Shown: positions 26,619-35,681, counted from the stretch's first letter. The stretch is 64,000 nucleotides of DNA from Bacteroidota bacterium (GCA_016722565.1 JADKIU010000002.1:1195067-1259066); one strand, 5' to 3'. Translations and numbers: made by a program. The notes: generated by a model from the sequence alone, not told the origin.

Positions 26619-27645
26619 TTAGAGTCTTTTCTTTAGAAAATTTCTAACATCAAATCGGTGACCATAGTAGATTCTTATAGAACTGAATTTATAATTCAAA
26701 GAAGATCTGGAATCATTATTTATCAAATAATTATTTGCGGCATAACACAAACCCAAATAATTTAATCTTTTATTAAATCCGATTGAAAATCTCGATTGCA
26801 AAGTTAATCCAACTGATCCGTTCTGATAAGGACTTTGATCGTAAGCATTCGTAGAATAAAAACCCTGAAATGAAATGCCCGGAACCGTTGCAATGTTAAC
26901 GTACCAATATTTACCAATAACAAGCGTATAGGTATATCCACAAGAGATACCCTTATAGATAAGAGGAGGCATTGTTAAATTGCAATTCAGGTTGAAATGA
27001 TTTCCTCAATGAGTCTTGAAACAGCACAGTATCAGCAGTAAGCCCGTACAACAATGCATATGTACCTAATAATAATGAACCTGCACTCTTTTTTTGACGC
27101 TGCGTAAAGCTATAGGGAGCAGCGCTTGAGAATTGTTTATTATTAAAAACATATAAGAAATTAAAACCAGCATTATAGTTTGCAATATCTGGTCGGTAAA
27201 TATATTCCCATACAGGTTTTCCAGTCAATGAATCATTTCCAATTACGAATCGGTTTTTCGTTCGAAATCCTTTTGTATAACGAAAATAAACGTCATATAT
27301 AAATCGTCTGGTATTTCCTCCGGTAGCTAATGCAAATTGAAAGGAATTACCATAAATTTTTTGTTGGTATTCTATGCCTATAGATTTAATACTTAAACCC
27401 AAACCCATGTTCAAATTATCATTTATGCCATATTCCATTTTGGCACCAGAAACATTATCTGTTAATGTAAAATTATTGTATCTGGTCACGGCAATTGTTC
27501 GGAGAGTAAACATGTCGTGATAATCTTCAATATAGGTAGTATCAATTTTATTGAAAATATGAGTCGTATCGCCTTTGTAATTTCCTCCATTTGCAAAAGA
27601 AGAAATCGAAAGAAAAATAAATGATATAAAAAGATATACCTTCAT
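26619..27645 (-). pseudogene. DUF4421-type outer-surface protein gene, split by a frameshift
   Basis: Two overlapping minus-strand frames make one protein. The N-terminal part (26953-27645, 230 residues) has a signal peptide (MKVYLFISFIFLSISSFANG) and beta-barrel-like strands (YGINDNLNMGLGLSIKSIGI). The C-terminal part (26619-26972) continues with GISCGYTYTLVIGKYWYVNI and ends YGHRFDVRNFLKKRL. Together they match the DUF4421 layout seen in Bacteroidota, about 335 residues. The break lies around 26955-26970 in CCTCCTCTTATC (minus strand); removing one base restores FNNAS then LIYKGISC. Downstream end meets pbpC with a 2-bp gap. Function unknown; an outer-membrane barrel is likely. Confidence 0.75.
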
Positions 27646-27649
27646 GAAA

Positions 27650-28033
27650 TTAATGTGCTTTAACAGGAAAAGTATACATCGTATTCATTTTTATAGGTGT
27701 TCCATTTTGCACACCGGGGCTAAATTTCAAAGTCTCGATTAACTTTTTCACTTCTTCATCTACCCCATATCCAACGCCACTAATGATTGTAGCATTTGTA
27801 ACCGTACTATCCACTTTTACATCAAAGCTTAACGTCACTTCCCCAACAATGTATTTACTTTTGGATTGTTCGGAGTACTTTAAATTCATATAAACATAGG
27901 AGTACAGGGCATTATCCCCTTTGGGAAATGACGGCTCTGAATTGGTAACAACTTTAATGTTTTGTTTATCCGTTTGAGCGACCACAGCAAACGAACAAAA
28001 AAATAAAAAAAACAGGAGTAGACTTTTTTTCAT
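27650..28033 (-). CDS. Exported TonB C-terminal-domain-like protein, 127 aa
   Basis: Start chosen at the ATG of MKKSLLLFFLFFCSFAVVAQ, a good signal peptide; the longer reading adds a non-signal leader. The mature part has the pattern of the TonB C-terminal domain: VGEVTLSFDVKVDSTVTNAT, ISGVGYGVDEEVKKLIETLK and FSPGVQNGTPIKMNTMYTFP. There is no N-terminal TonB proline-rich region, so it is a periplasmic single-domain relative rather than a complete TonB. It lies 4 bp upstream of the DUF4421 gene and is probably co-transcribed with it. Confidence 0.82.
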   Translation of the reverse strand: MKKSLLLFFLFFCSFAVVAQTDKQNIKVVTNSEPSFPKGDNALYSYVYMNLKYSEQSKSKYIVGEVTLSFDVKVDSTVTNATIISGVGYGVDEEVKKLIETLKFSPGVQNGTPIKMNTMYTFPVKAH

Positions 28034-28065
28034 GTGAATGCTGTCAAAAAATATAACTAAAAATA

Positions 28066-28096
28066 AAATCGCCAAGAGTATTCTTCTTGGCGATTT
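28066..28096 (-). terminator. Terminator of the cupredoxin gene
   Basis: Perfect 12-bp arms AAATCGCCAAGA (28066-28077) and TCTTGGCGATTT (28085-28096), then TTTTATTTTTAG on the minus strand. Confidence 0.9.
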
Positions 28097-28115
28097 CTAT
28101 AAAATCAAAAGTAAA

Positions 28116-28724
28116 TTATTTTGCTTTTACAATTTTCTTTGTTTCAACAGCAACACCTTCTCTGTATGTGCGGATGAAATAAACACCAGCTGTTAAATCA
28201 GAAAGATCTATTTCTGTAGCAGTTCCATTTGCAGGTAATTCAAAAGATTTTACTTTATCACCAACTATGTTGAACAATTCAATTGCTTCAATACCATTGT
28301 ACTTAAAAGTAACTTTGTCTTTGAAAGGGTTAGGATAAACTGTTGTTAATAAATCAATTGCTTGCGTTGCAATGCCAACAGTAGCATTTACTGTCCCATT
28401 CATACCAGCATGAAAAGTACAAGTATAAAGATACGTTCCTGCAACGGTAACAGTATAATTATACATTTGTCCAGGAGTACTTAATGTACCAGAACTCATA
28501 GCTGCTGCTCCAGCAGGAACAGAAGTACTTGTCACATTGTGTGAACCACCTGCATTAATAAATTGAATCACATCACCAACGTTAGCACTAACTGCAGTTG
28601 GGAAGAACTGATTTGCCAAGCCAACACCATCGGTACCAACACCAACAGGAACTGTTGCTGCAATAGAAGTAAAACCGGCAAAAGCAAAGGCAGTAGTAAG
28701 AATTAAAGAGTAAAGTTTTTTCAT
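28116..28724 (-). CDS. Blue copper (plastocyanin-like) protein with T9SS type A sorting domain
   Basis: A 202-residue exported protein. Signal peptide ends near SIAA at about 23. The cupredoxin domain (about 25-118) carries a type 1 copper site: His in GGSHNVTS near 61, and Cys, His and Met in YTCTFHAGM near 100-108. A C-terminal sorting domain follows (TTVYPNPFKDKVTFKYNGIE, AGVYFIRTYREG). It would be an electron-transfer or copper-holding protein placed outside the cell through the T9SS; this placement is inferred. It has its own promoter, located inside the 3' end of recO, and its own terminator. Confidence 0.9.
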   Translation of the reverse strand: MKKLYSLILTTAFAFAGFTSIAATVPVGVGTDGVGLANQFFPTAVSANVGDVIQFINAGGSHNVTSTSVPAGAAAMSSGTLSTPGQMYNYTVTVAGTYLYTCTFHAGMNGTVNATVGIATQAIDLLTTVYPNPFKDKVTFKYNGIEAIELFNIVGDKVKSFELPANGTATEIDLSDLTAGVYFIRTYREGVAVETKKIVKAK

Positions 28725-28751
28725 ATGTAAAGGGTTTAAGGGTTTATACTA

Positions 28752-28782
28752 CAAACATACAAAAAAATCAAACAAAAACAAA
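28752..28782 (-). promoter_or_regulatory. Promoter of the cupredoxin gene, reaching the recO end
   Basis: On the minus strand TTTG (28779-28782), 19-bp spacer, TATGTTTG (28752-28759): an exact consensus match. It lies 28 bp before the ATG and touches the recO stop codon at 28784. Confidence 0.7.
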
Positions 28783-28783
28783 A

Positions 28784-29509
28784 TCATCCCACTACCTGCT
28801 CAAGGACAGCCATTGACTTCATTTCACCGAAGGATGGAATATGAAAACGAAAGTATGTAACCAGAAAATTCAGCATCATTTTACGCTGAACTCCATCCAT
28901 CTTGATTTCATGAACAGTTTCGAAATTGGAAGCCATCAACTGATGTAGTAATTTTGCTTCTGATGCATTTAAATAGTTATTATGACTTGGCACACGGGAG
29001 ACAAACTTCCCTTCTCCTAAATCAAAAAAACAATTGATTTCAGAATACAGTCCTTGTGGGAAGAAACCAAAAAATTTGCTGATTTGCACTAAAAAACAAA
29101 GGTGAAAATTGGAGCAACTTTCTGTTTTTAAATCTAAAATCAACAACGAATTTTTTATAAACGAAAACAAATCTTCATCGGCATGTTCTTCTTTTAAAGA
29201 CCGAAACAAGACCTCGTTCAAAAACATTGCGATAGCACTTTTAATAATGTTGTAAGGGATTTCAGAATATGGATACAGAATGGCAATCTCCGATATTCTA
29301 TTTAAGCTGGATTTTTGTGAATTAGAAACTTCCAATTCAACAATTGTCATGGGTTGAAATAAGGTCGCTTTTGTTTTTGACTTTTTGCTTCTAACACCTG
29401 AAATCATGTAGGACTGTAACCCAAACTGTTCGGTGTAAATTTTTGCGATGAGACTCGTATCGGTATATCGAATTGTTTGAAGGACTATACCACTTGTTTT
29501 ATGAAGCAT
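28784..29509 (-). CDS. recO: DNA repair protein RecO
   Basis: A 241-residue recombination mediator that helps load RecA with RecR at gaps. The N-terminal OB fold is visible (MLHKTSGIVLQTIRYTDTSL, AKIYTEQFGLQSYMISGVRS), followed by a helical domain. As in many Bacteroidota the C-terminal zinc site is not obvious. It lies 29 bp downstream of porZ and is probably co-transcribed with it; this pairing is a recurrent neighbourhood in the phylum. Confidence 0.93.
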   Translation of the reverse strand: MLHKTSGIVLQTIRYTDTSLIAKIYTEQFGLQSYMISGVRSKKSKTKATLFQPMTIVELEVSNSQKSSLNRISEIAILYPYSEIPYNIIKSAIAMFLNEVLFRSLKEEHADEDLFSFIKNSLLILDLKTESCSNFHLCFLVQISKFFGFFPQGLYSEINCFFDLGEGKFVSRVPSHNNYLNASEAKLLHQLMASNFETVHEIKMDGVQRKMMLNFLVTYFRFHIPSFGEMKSMAVLEQVVG

Positions 29510-29538
29510 CGGATGAACACCAGAATGAAAATGATAGG

Positions 29539-31890
29539 CTAGTTAATCAAAAGAATTTTAGTAACGGCTTTCAGTGCTCCATCCTCACTGGTGCAAAACA
29601 CCATATATACACCGGAACTTACACGTTCATCATTGAAATTTTTTCCATACCACAATGCCTGGCCGCCTTCTGATTTTGTTTCATACACAAGTGTACCGCT
29701 GATATCCGTAATTTTCAAGGTGGAATTATTCATTAGACCTTTAATTGCTATAGGACCTTCATAATCCGGTTTAACAGGGTTGGGAAATGCATACACATCT
29801 GTAAACCCTTCGAATGATTCAATAGAGGTTCCTCGATATGAAATTATTCCTTTGGATGTTCCAAAGTAAACCTCACCTGTTTCGTGGTTAATTGAAATAC
29901 TTTTGACGTTATTGCTAAAAAGTGGGCTATTTGCTTCATCAAAATGATAAATCTGTTGAGTTCCATCTGCGGACATCAAAAACACCCCAGAATTGGATGT
30001 TCCAATCCATTTACGATTTGCATCATCTACAGCAATTGCCTGAACATTTTCAGTTTCAAGTAAAATTTGAACATGACCATCTTGTTCCAATAAAATTTGT
30101 TGTGCATCAAAGTTAGCGCCTGTAAATACATTTTCAGGCGAATAAAAAACCGCAACCCCTTTGTCAGTCCCAACCCATATTTCATCATCCAAATCTTTCG
30201 CCAAACAATACACTAAATTACTTGGCAAACCTCCATTACCGACAGCAGTATTGAGTTTTTTTGTATTAGAACCTAAAACAGGGGTGGCCGTAGTGTTTCC
30301 TTTATACACCAAAATTCCGCCTCCGCTATTAGAAATAACAACCCATTTTTGATCTTCTTTATCAATTACAATATGTTCCAAATTCGCTTTATTGATAATG
30401 GGTTGAAAATTGAGTGCGCCCCATGTACCACTTGCATTCTTGTAGGCTATTGAATTTGCAACGCCAGAATTTGTAATCCATAAATTACGACCTTCATCGA
30501 TGGCTAAACCATAAGTCCAAACTGGATTGTAACCTACTAATCCCAAACCTGACAAAGAACTATTTGTTGTATTGTATAAATTTGAAATTGCACCATCATT
30601 CAGCTCTATTACGCCTTGCCCCCATGTTGTAGCATACACTTTTTTAGGATCATTTGGATCTACCAACACATTCATAATATCATAAATTGAATCCATAGAA
30701 GCCGCTGCAGATGTAGACTTTACATTATTCCATTGTTCATCTTTATATTGGTAAATTCCATCAACCCTAAACTTTGCATAACCTCCAGGAGCAACCCACA
30801 ATTGGTTTTTACCTAAAGACATATTTAAGACATTTTCACTGTTAGGACCATTGGGATAGCGATATTGGTTACCGATACTAGGGCGCCAAGAAGCCAAACC
30901 ATATTTGGAGTCTGCTATCCAAACTGCACCAGACGCATCCAATACGGCAGCATTTGCCCGGGTAGCATCCCCAAAATAGCCGGAATAATATCCGGTACTG
31001 CCTAATGTTGAATTATATGTATTAACTGCACCATCCAAAACAAGTACCAACTGATTAAAATTATTTTTTATCGAACGTGCATTGTAACCACTTCCCGATG
31101 CAGGAAATCCTCCAGGAATAAAATGCGTCCAAGATGTGCCATCGTATACAAAAAGAGAATCTTCGTTGAAAGCTCCAGACATTAAATTTTTAGAATAGTT
31201 GGTGTATATTTTTCCAAAAAAAGAAGTGATCGAATTATACATTCCTGTAGGCAAATCAATTCCTGTAGCTACATCATTTATAATTGTCCAGGAAGAATAA
31301 TTCGCTAAATTCGGATTACTTAATAGCGCTCTGTAAATAGACGTTTCTGTTGCGGCATAAATGTACGTTCCATCAGTTGTGATATCCAACACATTAATGG
31401 TTGCGCCTAATGGACCAATGTAATACGTGTCTTTAATCTCGTTTCTATCCGTATCCAAAACCACGATTCCAAATCCACACGATAAATAAGCGTATTGATT
31501 TATAAAATGAATATTGTTTATTGATTTATTTCCGATGATCGGTTTTCTTTTAATGTCGGGCATATTGATGATTTGGGTTGCATCAACTAAATCGATGTTT
31601 GAGTTTTTATAGGCAATAAGAAACTTGTTATTATAAGGGTTAAATGCAACCTTCACCCCTTCTACATCAGACAAGCCGTTCACTTTAGACAAACGACTCA
31701 TGGAATTATCTGACTTACGAAAGTTAAAAATGCCACCGGTAGTTACACAATACACAAACCCATTTCCTTCAGCCACAGAAAGCGCATTCTTGTATGAAAG
31801 ATGCTCTTGCCAGCCACCAATAGGGATTTGTTGTGCCGACAGATTTGCAATAATCAATAAAAAAACAAATAGTATACTTCTTTTTTTCAT
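29539..31890 (-). CDS. porZ: PorZ-type T9SS protein (double beta-propeller with sorting domain)
   Basis: A 783-residue surface protein. Signal peptide to LSAQ, then IPIGGWQEHLSYKNALSVAE, the typical PorZ opening. Two seven-bladed-type propellers follow (for example GLSDVEGVKVAFNPYNNKFL, and VWIADSKYGLASW, LWITNSGVANSIAY, IWVGTDKGVAVFY, KWIGTSNSGVFLM). The C-terminal ~85 residues form a type A sorting domain (FPNPVKPDYEGPIAIKG, GVYMVFCTS). In Porphyromonas PorZ is part of the attachment complex that supplies anionic LPS to the PorU sortase; here the same role is inferred. It is co-directional with recO. Confidence 0.9.
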   Translation of the reverse strand: MKKRSILFVFLLIIANLSAQQIPIGGWQEHLSYKNALSVAEGNGFVYCVTTGGIFNFRKSDNSMSRLSKVNGLSDVEGVKVAFNPYNNKFLIAYKNSNIDLVDATQIINMPDIKRKPIIGNKSINNIHFINQYAYLSCGFGIVVLDTDRNEIKDTYYIGPLGATINVLDITTDGTYIYAATETSIYRALLSNPNLANYSSWTIINDVATGIDLPTGMYNSITSFFGKIYTNYSKNLMSGAFNEDSLFVYDGTSWTHFIPGGFPASGSGYNARSIKNNFNQLVLVLDGAVNTYNSTLGSTGYYSGYFGDATRANAAVLDASGAVWIADSKYGLASWRPSIGNQYRYPNGPNSENVLNMSLGKNQLWVAPGGYAKFRVDGIYQYKDEQWNNVKSTSAAASMDSIYDIMNVLVDPNDPKKVYATTWGQGVIELNDGAISNLYNTTNSSLSGLGLVGYNPVWTYGLAIDEGRNLWITNSGVANSIAYKNASGTWGALNFQPIINKANLEHIVIDKEDQKWVVISNSGGGILVYKGNTTATPVLGSNTKKLNTAVGNGGLPSNLVYCLAKDLDDEIWVGTDKGVAVFYSPENVFTGANFDAQQILLEQDGHVQILLETENVQAIAVDDANRKWIGTSNSGVFLMSADGTQQIYHFDEANSPLFSNNVKSISINHETGEVYFGTSKGIISYRGTSIESFEGFTDVYAFPNPVKPDYEGPIAIKGLMNNSTLKITDISGTLVYETKSEGGQALWYGKNFNDERVSSGVYMVFCTSEDGALKAVTKILLIN

Positions 31891-31925
31891 TCTAACGCTT
31901 CAGAATAGGTGCATTTTAGTAAACA

Positions 31926-31957
31926 TAAAAGTACTGCTTTTATTGTATTACTTCAAA
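31926..31957 (-). promoter_or_regulatory. Candidate promoter of porZ-recO
   Basis: On the minus strand TTTG (31954-31957), 20-bp spacer, TACTTTTA (31926-31933), one mismatch from TAnnTTTG; 36 bp before the porZ ATG. Confidence 0.4.
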
Positions 31958-31980
31958 CAAATAAGTTTGGAAAATCTTAA

Positions 31981-31988
31981 TACCTTTG
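31981..31988 (+). promoter_or_regulatory. Candidate -7 box of tRNA-Arg
   Basis: TACCTTTG, a perfect -7 box, 10 bp before the tRNA. No good -33 box at the usual distance. Confidence 0.5.
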
Positions 31989-31998
31989 TGCCATAATT

Positions 31999-32072
31999 GG
32001 CTTCGTAGCTCAACTGGATAGAGTGTCGGTTTCCGGTACCGAAGGTTGGGGGTTCGACTCCCTTCGAGGCCA
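31999..32072 (+). tRNA. tRNA-Arg (anticodon CCG)
   Basis: A 74-nt cloverleaf. Acceptor stem GGCTTCG/CGAGGCC with one G-T pair, D stem GCTC/GAGT, anticodon stem TCGGT/ACCGA enclosing TTCCGGT with anticodon CCG at 32033-32035 (reads CGG), variable loop AGGTT, T arm GGGGG-TTCGACT-CCCTT, discriminator A. The CCA tail is not encoded. It shares a bidirectional terminator with carA. Confidence 0.93.
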
Positions 32073-32078
32073 CAAATA

Positions 32079-32108
32079 AAAACTCCTCTGAAAATTCAGA
32101 GGAGTTTT
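32079..32108. terminator. Bidirectional terminator for tRNA-Arg and carA
   Basis: Perfect 14-bp arms AAAACTCCTCTGAA (32079-32092) and TTCAGAGGAGTTTT (32095-32108), A/T tracts on both sides. Confidence 0.9.
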
Positions 32109-32112
32109 ATAT

Positions 32113-33246
32113 TTAGGCAGTTACTGCTTTCTTTTCTTTTTTCTTTACGGAAGCAATCATCGTAATAAAATCATCAAATAAATAACGGGCATCGTAAGGT
32201 CCTGGGCAAGCCTCCGGATGATATTGCACAGAAAACACATTTCTATCAGTATATCTTAATCCTTCTATGGTATTATCATTTAAATTGATATGCGTTACTT
32301 CCATGTTCTTGATTTTTGCAACATCCTCTGCTTTTACTCCAAATCCATGGTTTTGGGAAGTAATCTCACTTTTGCCGGTAATTATATTTTTAACAGGATG
32401 ATTAATCCCTCGGTGGCCTTTATGCATTTTAAAGGTAGATATTCCAGATGCTTCCGCAATCAGCTGGTGCCCCAAACAAATACCAAACGTTGGCACACCT
32501 GAGTTGATAATTGTTTTTACGGTAGCCATTTCTTCTTTCATCACAGAAGGGTCACCAGGGCCATTTGAAATCATAAAGCCATCTGGATTCCATTTCATCA
32601 TTTCTTCGAAAGATGTTTTCATTGGAAATACTTGCAAATAGCATCCTCGCTCAACTAAAGATCTTAAAATATTTTTCTTAACACCAAAATCTGTAACGGC
32701 CACTTTATATTCTGAATTGGAATCCCCAACAAAATAAGGCTTTGAAGTACTCACTTTGGAAGACAATTCTAATCCTGCCATAGAAGGCACTTTTGCAAGC
32801 TTCTCCTTCAATACTGCTATATCCTGTGTTTCAGATGAAATAATGCAATTCATAGCACCTTTATCACGAATATAACGAACAATGGCACGGGTATCAACAT
32901 CGGATATTGCCACGATATTGCCATTTTCAAAATAGTCTTTTAAAGAGCCATCCGAACGTTTACGAGAATGAAACTCATTGAATTGTTTGCATACCAAACC
33001 AGCAATTTTAATGGAATCTGACTCTACTTCATCTTTGTTCACGCCATAATTCCCAATATGTACATTGGTAGTAACGATAATTTGTCCGAAATAAGAAGGG
33101 TCTGTAAAAATCTCCTGATAGCCTGTCATACCGGTATTAAAGCAAATTTCTCCGGTAGCAATGCCAATTTTCCCTGCTGCTTTTCCGTAAAACACTTTAC
33201 CATCTTCAAGTAATAAAATTGCGGGAGTTTTTGCTGTATATTTCAT
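32113..33246 (-). CDS. carA: Carbamoyl-phosphate synthase small (glutaminase) subunit
   Basis: A 377-residue class I amidotransferase that hydrolyses glutamine and feeds ammonia to CarB for arginine and pyrimidine synthesis. N-terminal CarA domain (TGEICFNTGMTGYQEIFTDP) and C-terminal GATase with nucleophile Cys in FGICLGHQL near 257, and His and Glu in VQYHPEACPGP near 344. Position directly after rplQ follows the Bacteroidota order rpoA-rplQ-carA. A terminator of the ribosomal operon lies between rplQ and carA, so carA may also have its own promoter. carB is not in the window. Confidence 0.97.
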   Translation of the reverse strand: MKYTAKTPAILLLEDGKVFYGKAAGKIGIATGEICFNTGMTGYQEIFTDPSYFGQIIVTTNVHIGNYGVNKDEVESDSIKIAGLVCKQFNEFHSRKRSDGSLKDYFENGNIVAISDVDTRAIVRYIRDKGAMNCIISSETQDIAVLKEKLAKVPSMAGLELSSKVSTSKPYFVGDSNSEYKVAVTDFGVKKNILRSLVERGCYLQVFPMKTSFEEMMKWNPDGFMISNGPGDPSVMKEEMATVKTIINSGVPTFGICLGHQLIAEASGISTFKMHKGHRGINHPVKNIITGKSEITSQNHGFGVKAEDVAKIKNMEVTHINLNDNTIEGLRYTDRNVFSVQYHPEACPGPYDARYLFDDFITMIASVKKKEKKAVTA

Positions 33247-33252
33247 AGTTTA

Positions 33253-33295
33253 ACTTTTACTCCTTCGCCTTCCTCAAGGAGAAGGTAAGGATGAG
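33253..33295. repeat. Degenerate GA/CT-rich hairpin between rplQ and carA
   Basis: The stretch has imperfect dyad symmetry around CTTCCTCAAGGAGAAGG (about 33264-33285). It looks like a decayed copy of a dispersed intergenic hairpin; a similar CCTTCCTC/GAGGGG hairpin lies near 36176-36198. Confidence 0.45.
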
Positions 33296-33307
33296 GTCCG
33301 GTCATAA

Positions 33308-33341
33308 AAAAAGGATAAAGCAAAATTACTTTATCCTTTTT
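33308..33341 (-). terminator. Terminator of the ribosomal protein run after rplQ
   Basis: AAAAAGGATAAAG (33308-33320) pairs perfectly with CTTTATCCTTTTT (33329-33341) around an 8-nt loop; T-run on either strand. Confidence 0.9.
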
Positions 33342-33367
33342 AAGATTGAAAATATTAAATTAACAAA

Positions 33368-33862
33368 TTATTCACTTTTTGCGTCGTCATCTGTTGATTC
33401 TTCAGATTTTCCAGTTGTTTTAGCTGTAGTATCTGTTGATTTCTTTTTACCACCACGTCTTGATGTTTTCGCTTTAGCAGGAGCTTTAGCCGCCAACATA
33501 TTTTCGTTGAAGTCTACCAACTCGATAAAGCACATGTCAGCATTATCACCTAAACGTCCACCTGTTTTAAGGATACGAGTATATCCACCCGGACGGTCAG
33601 CAATCTTTGTAGAGATGTCTTTAAAAAGCATTTCAACCGCTTCTTTATTGCCTAAATAAGCAAAAACAGTACGTCTTGAATGTGTAGAATCCTCTTTTGA
33701 TTTTGTTAAAATTGGCTCAACATACGTTCTTAATGCTTTCGCTTTAGCAAGAGTTGTGTTGATACGTTTATGTAGAATCAATGAACTTGCCATATTCGCT
33801 AACATCGCTTTGCGGTGAGCAGATTTTCTACCTAAATTATTTATTTTATCTCCGTGTCTCAT
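33368..33862 (-). CDS. rplQ: Ribosomal protein L17
   Basis: Large-subunit protein at the exit-tunnel rim. The core (1-115) begins MRHGDKINNLGRKSAHRKAM and includes GGYTRILKTGGRLGDNADMC. A C-terminal tail of about 40 residues rich in Lys, Ser, Thr and Asp (after AKTSRRGGKKK) makes it 164 residues, longer than the ~120 of most bacteria; such tails are common in this phylum. Last gene of the ribosomal run, followed by a terminator. Confidence 0.97.
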   Translation of the reverse strand: MRHGDKINNLGRKSAHRKAMLANMASSLILHKRINTTLAKAKALRTYVEPILTKSKEDSTHSRRTVFAYLGNKEAVEMLFKDISTKIADRPGGYTRILKTGGRLGDNADMCFIELVDFNENMLAAKAPAKAKTSRRGGKKKSTDTTAKTTGKSEESTDDDAKSE

Positions 33863-33883
33863 TTTATTTTTTAGTATTGAGAT

Positions 33884-33948
33884 GTAAGATGTGAGATGTG
33901 AGATAAAACTAAACGTCTCATATCTCTAATCTCAAATCTCTAATCTGT
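33884..33948. repeat. Inverted-repeat spacer between rpoA and rplQ
   Basis: Repeats of GAGATGTAAGATGTGAGAT on the left face ATCTCTAATCTCAAATCTC on the right, giving a long imperfect hairpin that fills most of the 88-bp spacer. Confidence 0.7.
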
Positions 33949-33950
33949 TT

Positions 33951-34943
33951 TTATTCTTTATCTAATTTATATTTTGCTAAGTTCATTCCAAAAGTCAAGC
34001 CTTTGTTTGCAACTAAATCTTCCAATTCGGTAAGTGATTTTTTACCAAAATTTCTGAATTTTAAAAGATCGTGTTTTGCAAAAGATACTAAATCAGCTAA
34101 CGTTTCAACATCTGCAGCTTTTAAGCAATTTAAAGCACGAACAGATAAATCCATATCAACTAATTTCGTTTTAAGCAACTGACGCATGTGCAATGATGTT
34201 TCATCAAACTCTTCAGTAGCCATTTTCTCTTCGGTATCTAAAGTGATACGCTCATCAGAGAATAACATGAAGTGATGAATTAAAATTTTAGCCGCTTCTT
34301 TCAACGCTTCTTTCGGGTGAATAGATCCGTCAGTTGTAATATTCATAATCAACTTCTCGTAATCTGTTTTTTGCTCCACACGGAAGTTCTCGATGCTGTA
34401 TTGAACATTTTTGATTGGCGTGTAAATTGAGTCAATTGGAATTAAACCGGCAGACGCATTTACAGGCTTGTTCTCTTCAGCTGGAACATAACCACGACCT
34501 TTATCAATGGTTAATTCTAATTTCAACTTAACAGTTGGTTCCATGTTACAGATAACTAAATCTGAATTTAATACTTGGAAACCTGAAGTAAATTTACCGA
34601 TATCGCCTGCAGTCAACTGAGTTTTACCAGTAACAGTAACAGTGATTTTTTCAAAATCAGTAGTTTCGATTTGTTTTTTGAAACGAACTTGTTTTAAGTT
34701 CAAAATAATTTCAGTAATATCTTCAGCAACACCTTTAAGTGTAGAAAACTCGTGATCAACGCCTTCGATTTTGATAGTAGTGATCGCATGACCTTCTAAA
34801 GAAGACAATAAAATTCTTCTTAAAGCATTACCAACAGTAATACCATAACCAGGCTCTAGTGGACGGAACTCAAATTGACCTTCCGTTTCACTTGAGTTAA
34901 TCATAATCACCTTATCAGGTTTTTGAAAAGCTAAAATTGCCAT
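33951..34943 (-). CDS. rpoA: DNA-directed RNA polymerase alpha subunit
   Basis: A 330-residue core RNA polymerase subunit. The N-terminal dimerisation and assembly domain (about 20-230) holds EPGYGITVGNALRRILLSSL; the C-terminal domain (about 255-330) holds the DNA- and factor-binding helix-hairpin region VRALNCLKAADVETLADLV and LLKFRNFGKKSLTEL. Length and domains are normal. It lies in the alpha operon between rpsD and rplQ. Confidence 0.99.
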   Translation of the reverse strand: MAILAFQKPDKVIMINSSETEGQFEFRPLEPGYGITVGNALRRILLSSLEGHAITTIKIEGVDHEFSTLKGVAEDITEIILNLKQVRFKKQIETTDFEKITVTVTGKTQLTAGDIGKFTSGFQVLNSDLVICNMEPTVKLKLELTIDKGRGYVPAEENKPVNASAGLIPIDSIYTPIKNVQYSIENFRVEQKTDYEKLIMNITTDGSIHPKEALKEAAKILIHHFMLFSDERITLDTEEKMATEEFDETSLHMRQLLKTKLVDMDLSVRALNCLKAADVETLADLVSFAKHDLLKFRNFGKKSLTELEDLVANKGLTFGMNLAKYKLDKE

Positions 34944-34985
34944 GTGTTATATTTTATTAAGTTAATTACTATTTTAATTTGTCTA

Positions 34986-35008
34986 ATAACAGATAATACT
35001 ATCGTTAT
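34986..35008 (-). repeat. Hairpin between rpsD and rpoA
   Basis: ATAAC and GATA (34986-34995, one bulged A) pair with TATC and GTTAT (35000-35008), a 9-bp stem with a 4-nt loop. Confidence 0.6.
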
Positions 35009-35021
35009 AAGTGCTCTAGGA

Positions 35022-35627
35022 TTATTTAGAGTACAACTCGACAATTAGTTGTTCTTTAATATTCTCAGGGATTTGAACTCTTTCAGGAACTGAAATGAAT
35101 TTTCCAGTCATTGTAGATTTATCAAAATCCATCCAAGGATAAGAGTTAGTAGCACCAGCAACACTGTTGTTGATTACCTCTAACGTTTTTGAGCGCTCAC
35201 GAACTGCAATAACATCACCTGCTTTCAAAATGTAAGAAGGGATATTTACCACATTACCATTTACAGTGATGTGACGGTGACCAACCAATTGGCGAGCCCC
35301 ACTACGAGTAGGTGCAATCCCCATACGATAAACAACGTTATCAATACGAGATTCGATTAATTGTAACAACACTTCACCTGTAACACCATGTGCACGCTGT
35401 GCCATTGTATAAATTTTAGCAAACTGACGCTCTAAAATACCGTATGTATATTTTGCTTTTTGTTTTTCTTGTAACTGAACAGCATATTCCGATTGTTTAG
35501 CACGTTTTTTTGACAAACCGTGTTGTCCCGGAGGGTAGTTCTTTTTTTCTAAAACTTTATCAGGACCAAAAATTGGTTCTTTGAACTTTCTTGCTATTCT
35601 TGACTTAGGGCCGATGTATCTTGCCAT
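35022..35627 (-). CDS. rpsD: Ribosomal protein S4
   Basis: Primary 16S-binding protein that starts assembly of the 30S body; 201 residues. MARYIGPKSRIARKFKEPIF at the N-terminus and the S4 RNA-binding domain near 95-155 (RIDNVVYRMGIAPTRSGARQ, HRHITVNGNVVNIPSY). In many bacteria S4 represses its own operon by binding the leader; whether that holds here is not visible. Confidence 0.99.
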   Translation of the reverse strand: MARYIGPKSRIARKFKEPIFGPDKVLEKKNYPPGQHGLSKKRAKQSEYAVQLQEKQKAKYTYGILERQFAKIYTMAQRAHGVTGEVLLQLIESRIDNVVYRMGIAPTRSGARQLVGHRHITVNGNVVNIPSYILKAGDVIAVRERSKTLEVINNSVAGATNSYPWMDFDKSTMTGKFISVPERVQIPENIKEQLIVELYSK

Positions 35628-35666
35628 TGTATTTTTTTATTTTTTAAATTCTATTGTTACTTTATT

Positions 35667-35681
35667 AAAGTCTTTGACTTT
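35667..35681 (-). repeat. Palindrome between rpsK and rpsD
   Basis: AAAGTC (35667-35672), TTT, GACTTT (35676-35681), followed by further copies of the word (TTTTGTCTTTTGACTT). Confidence 0.7.
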
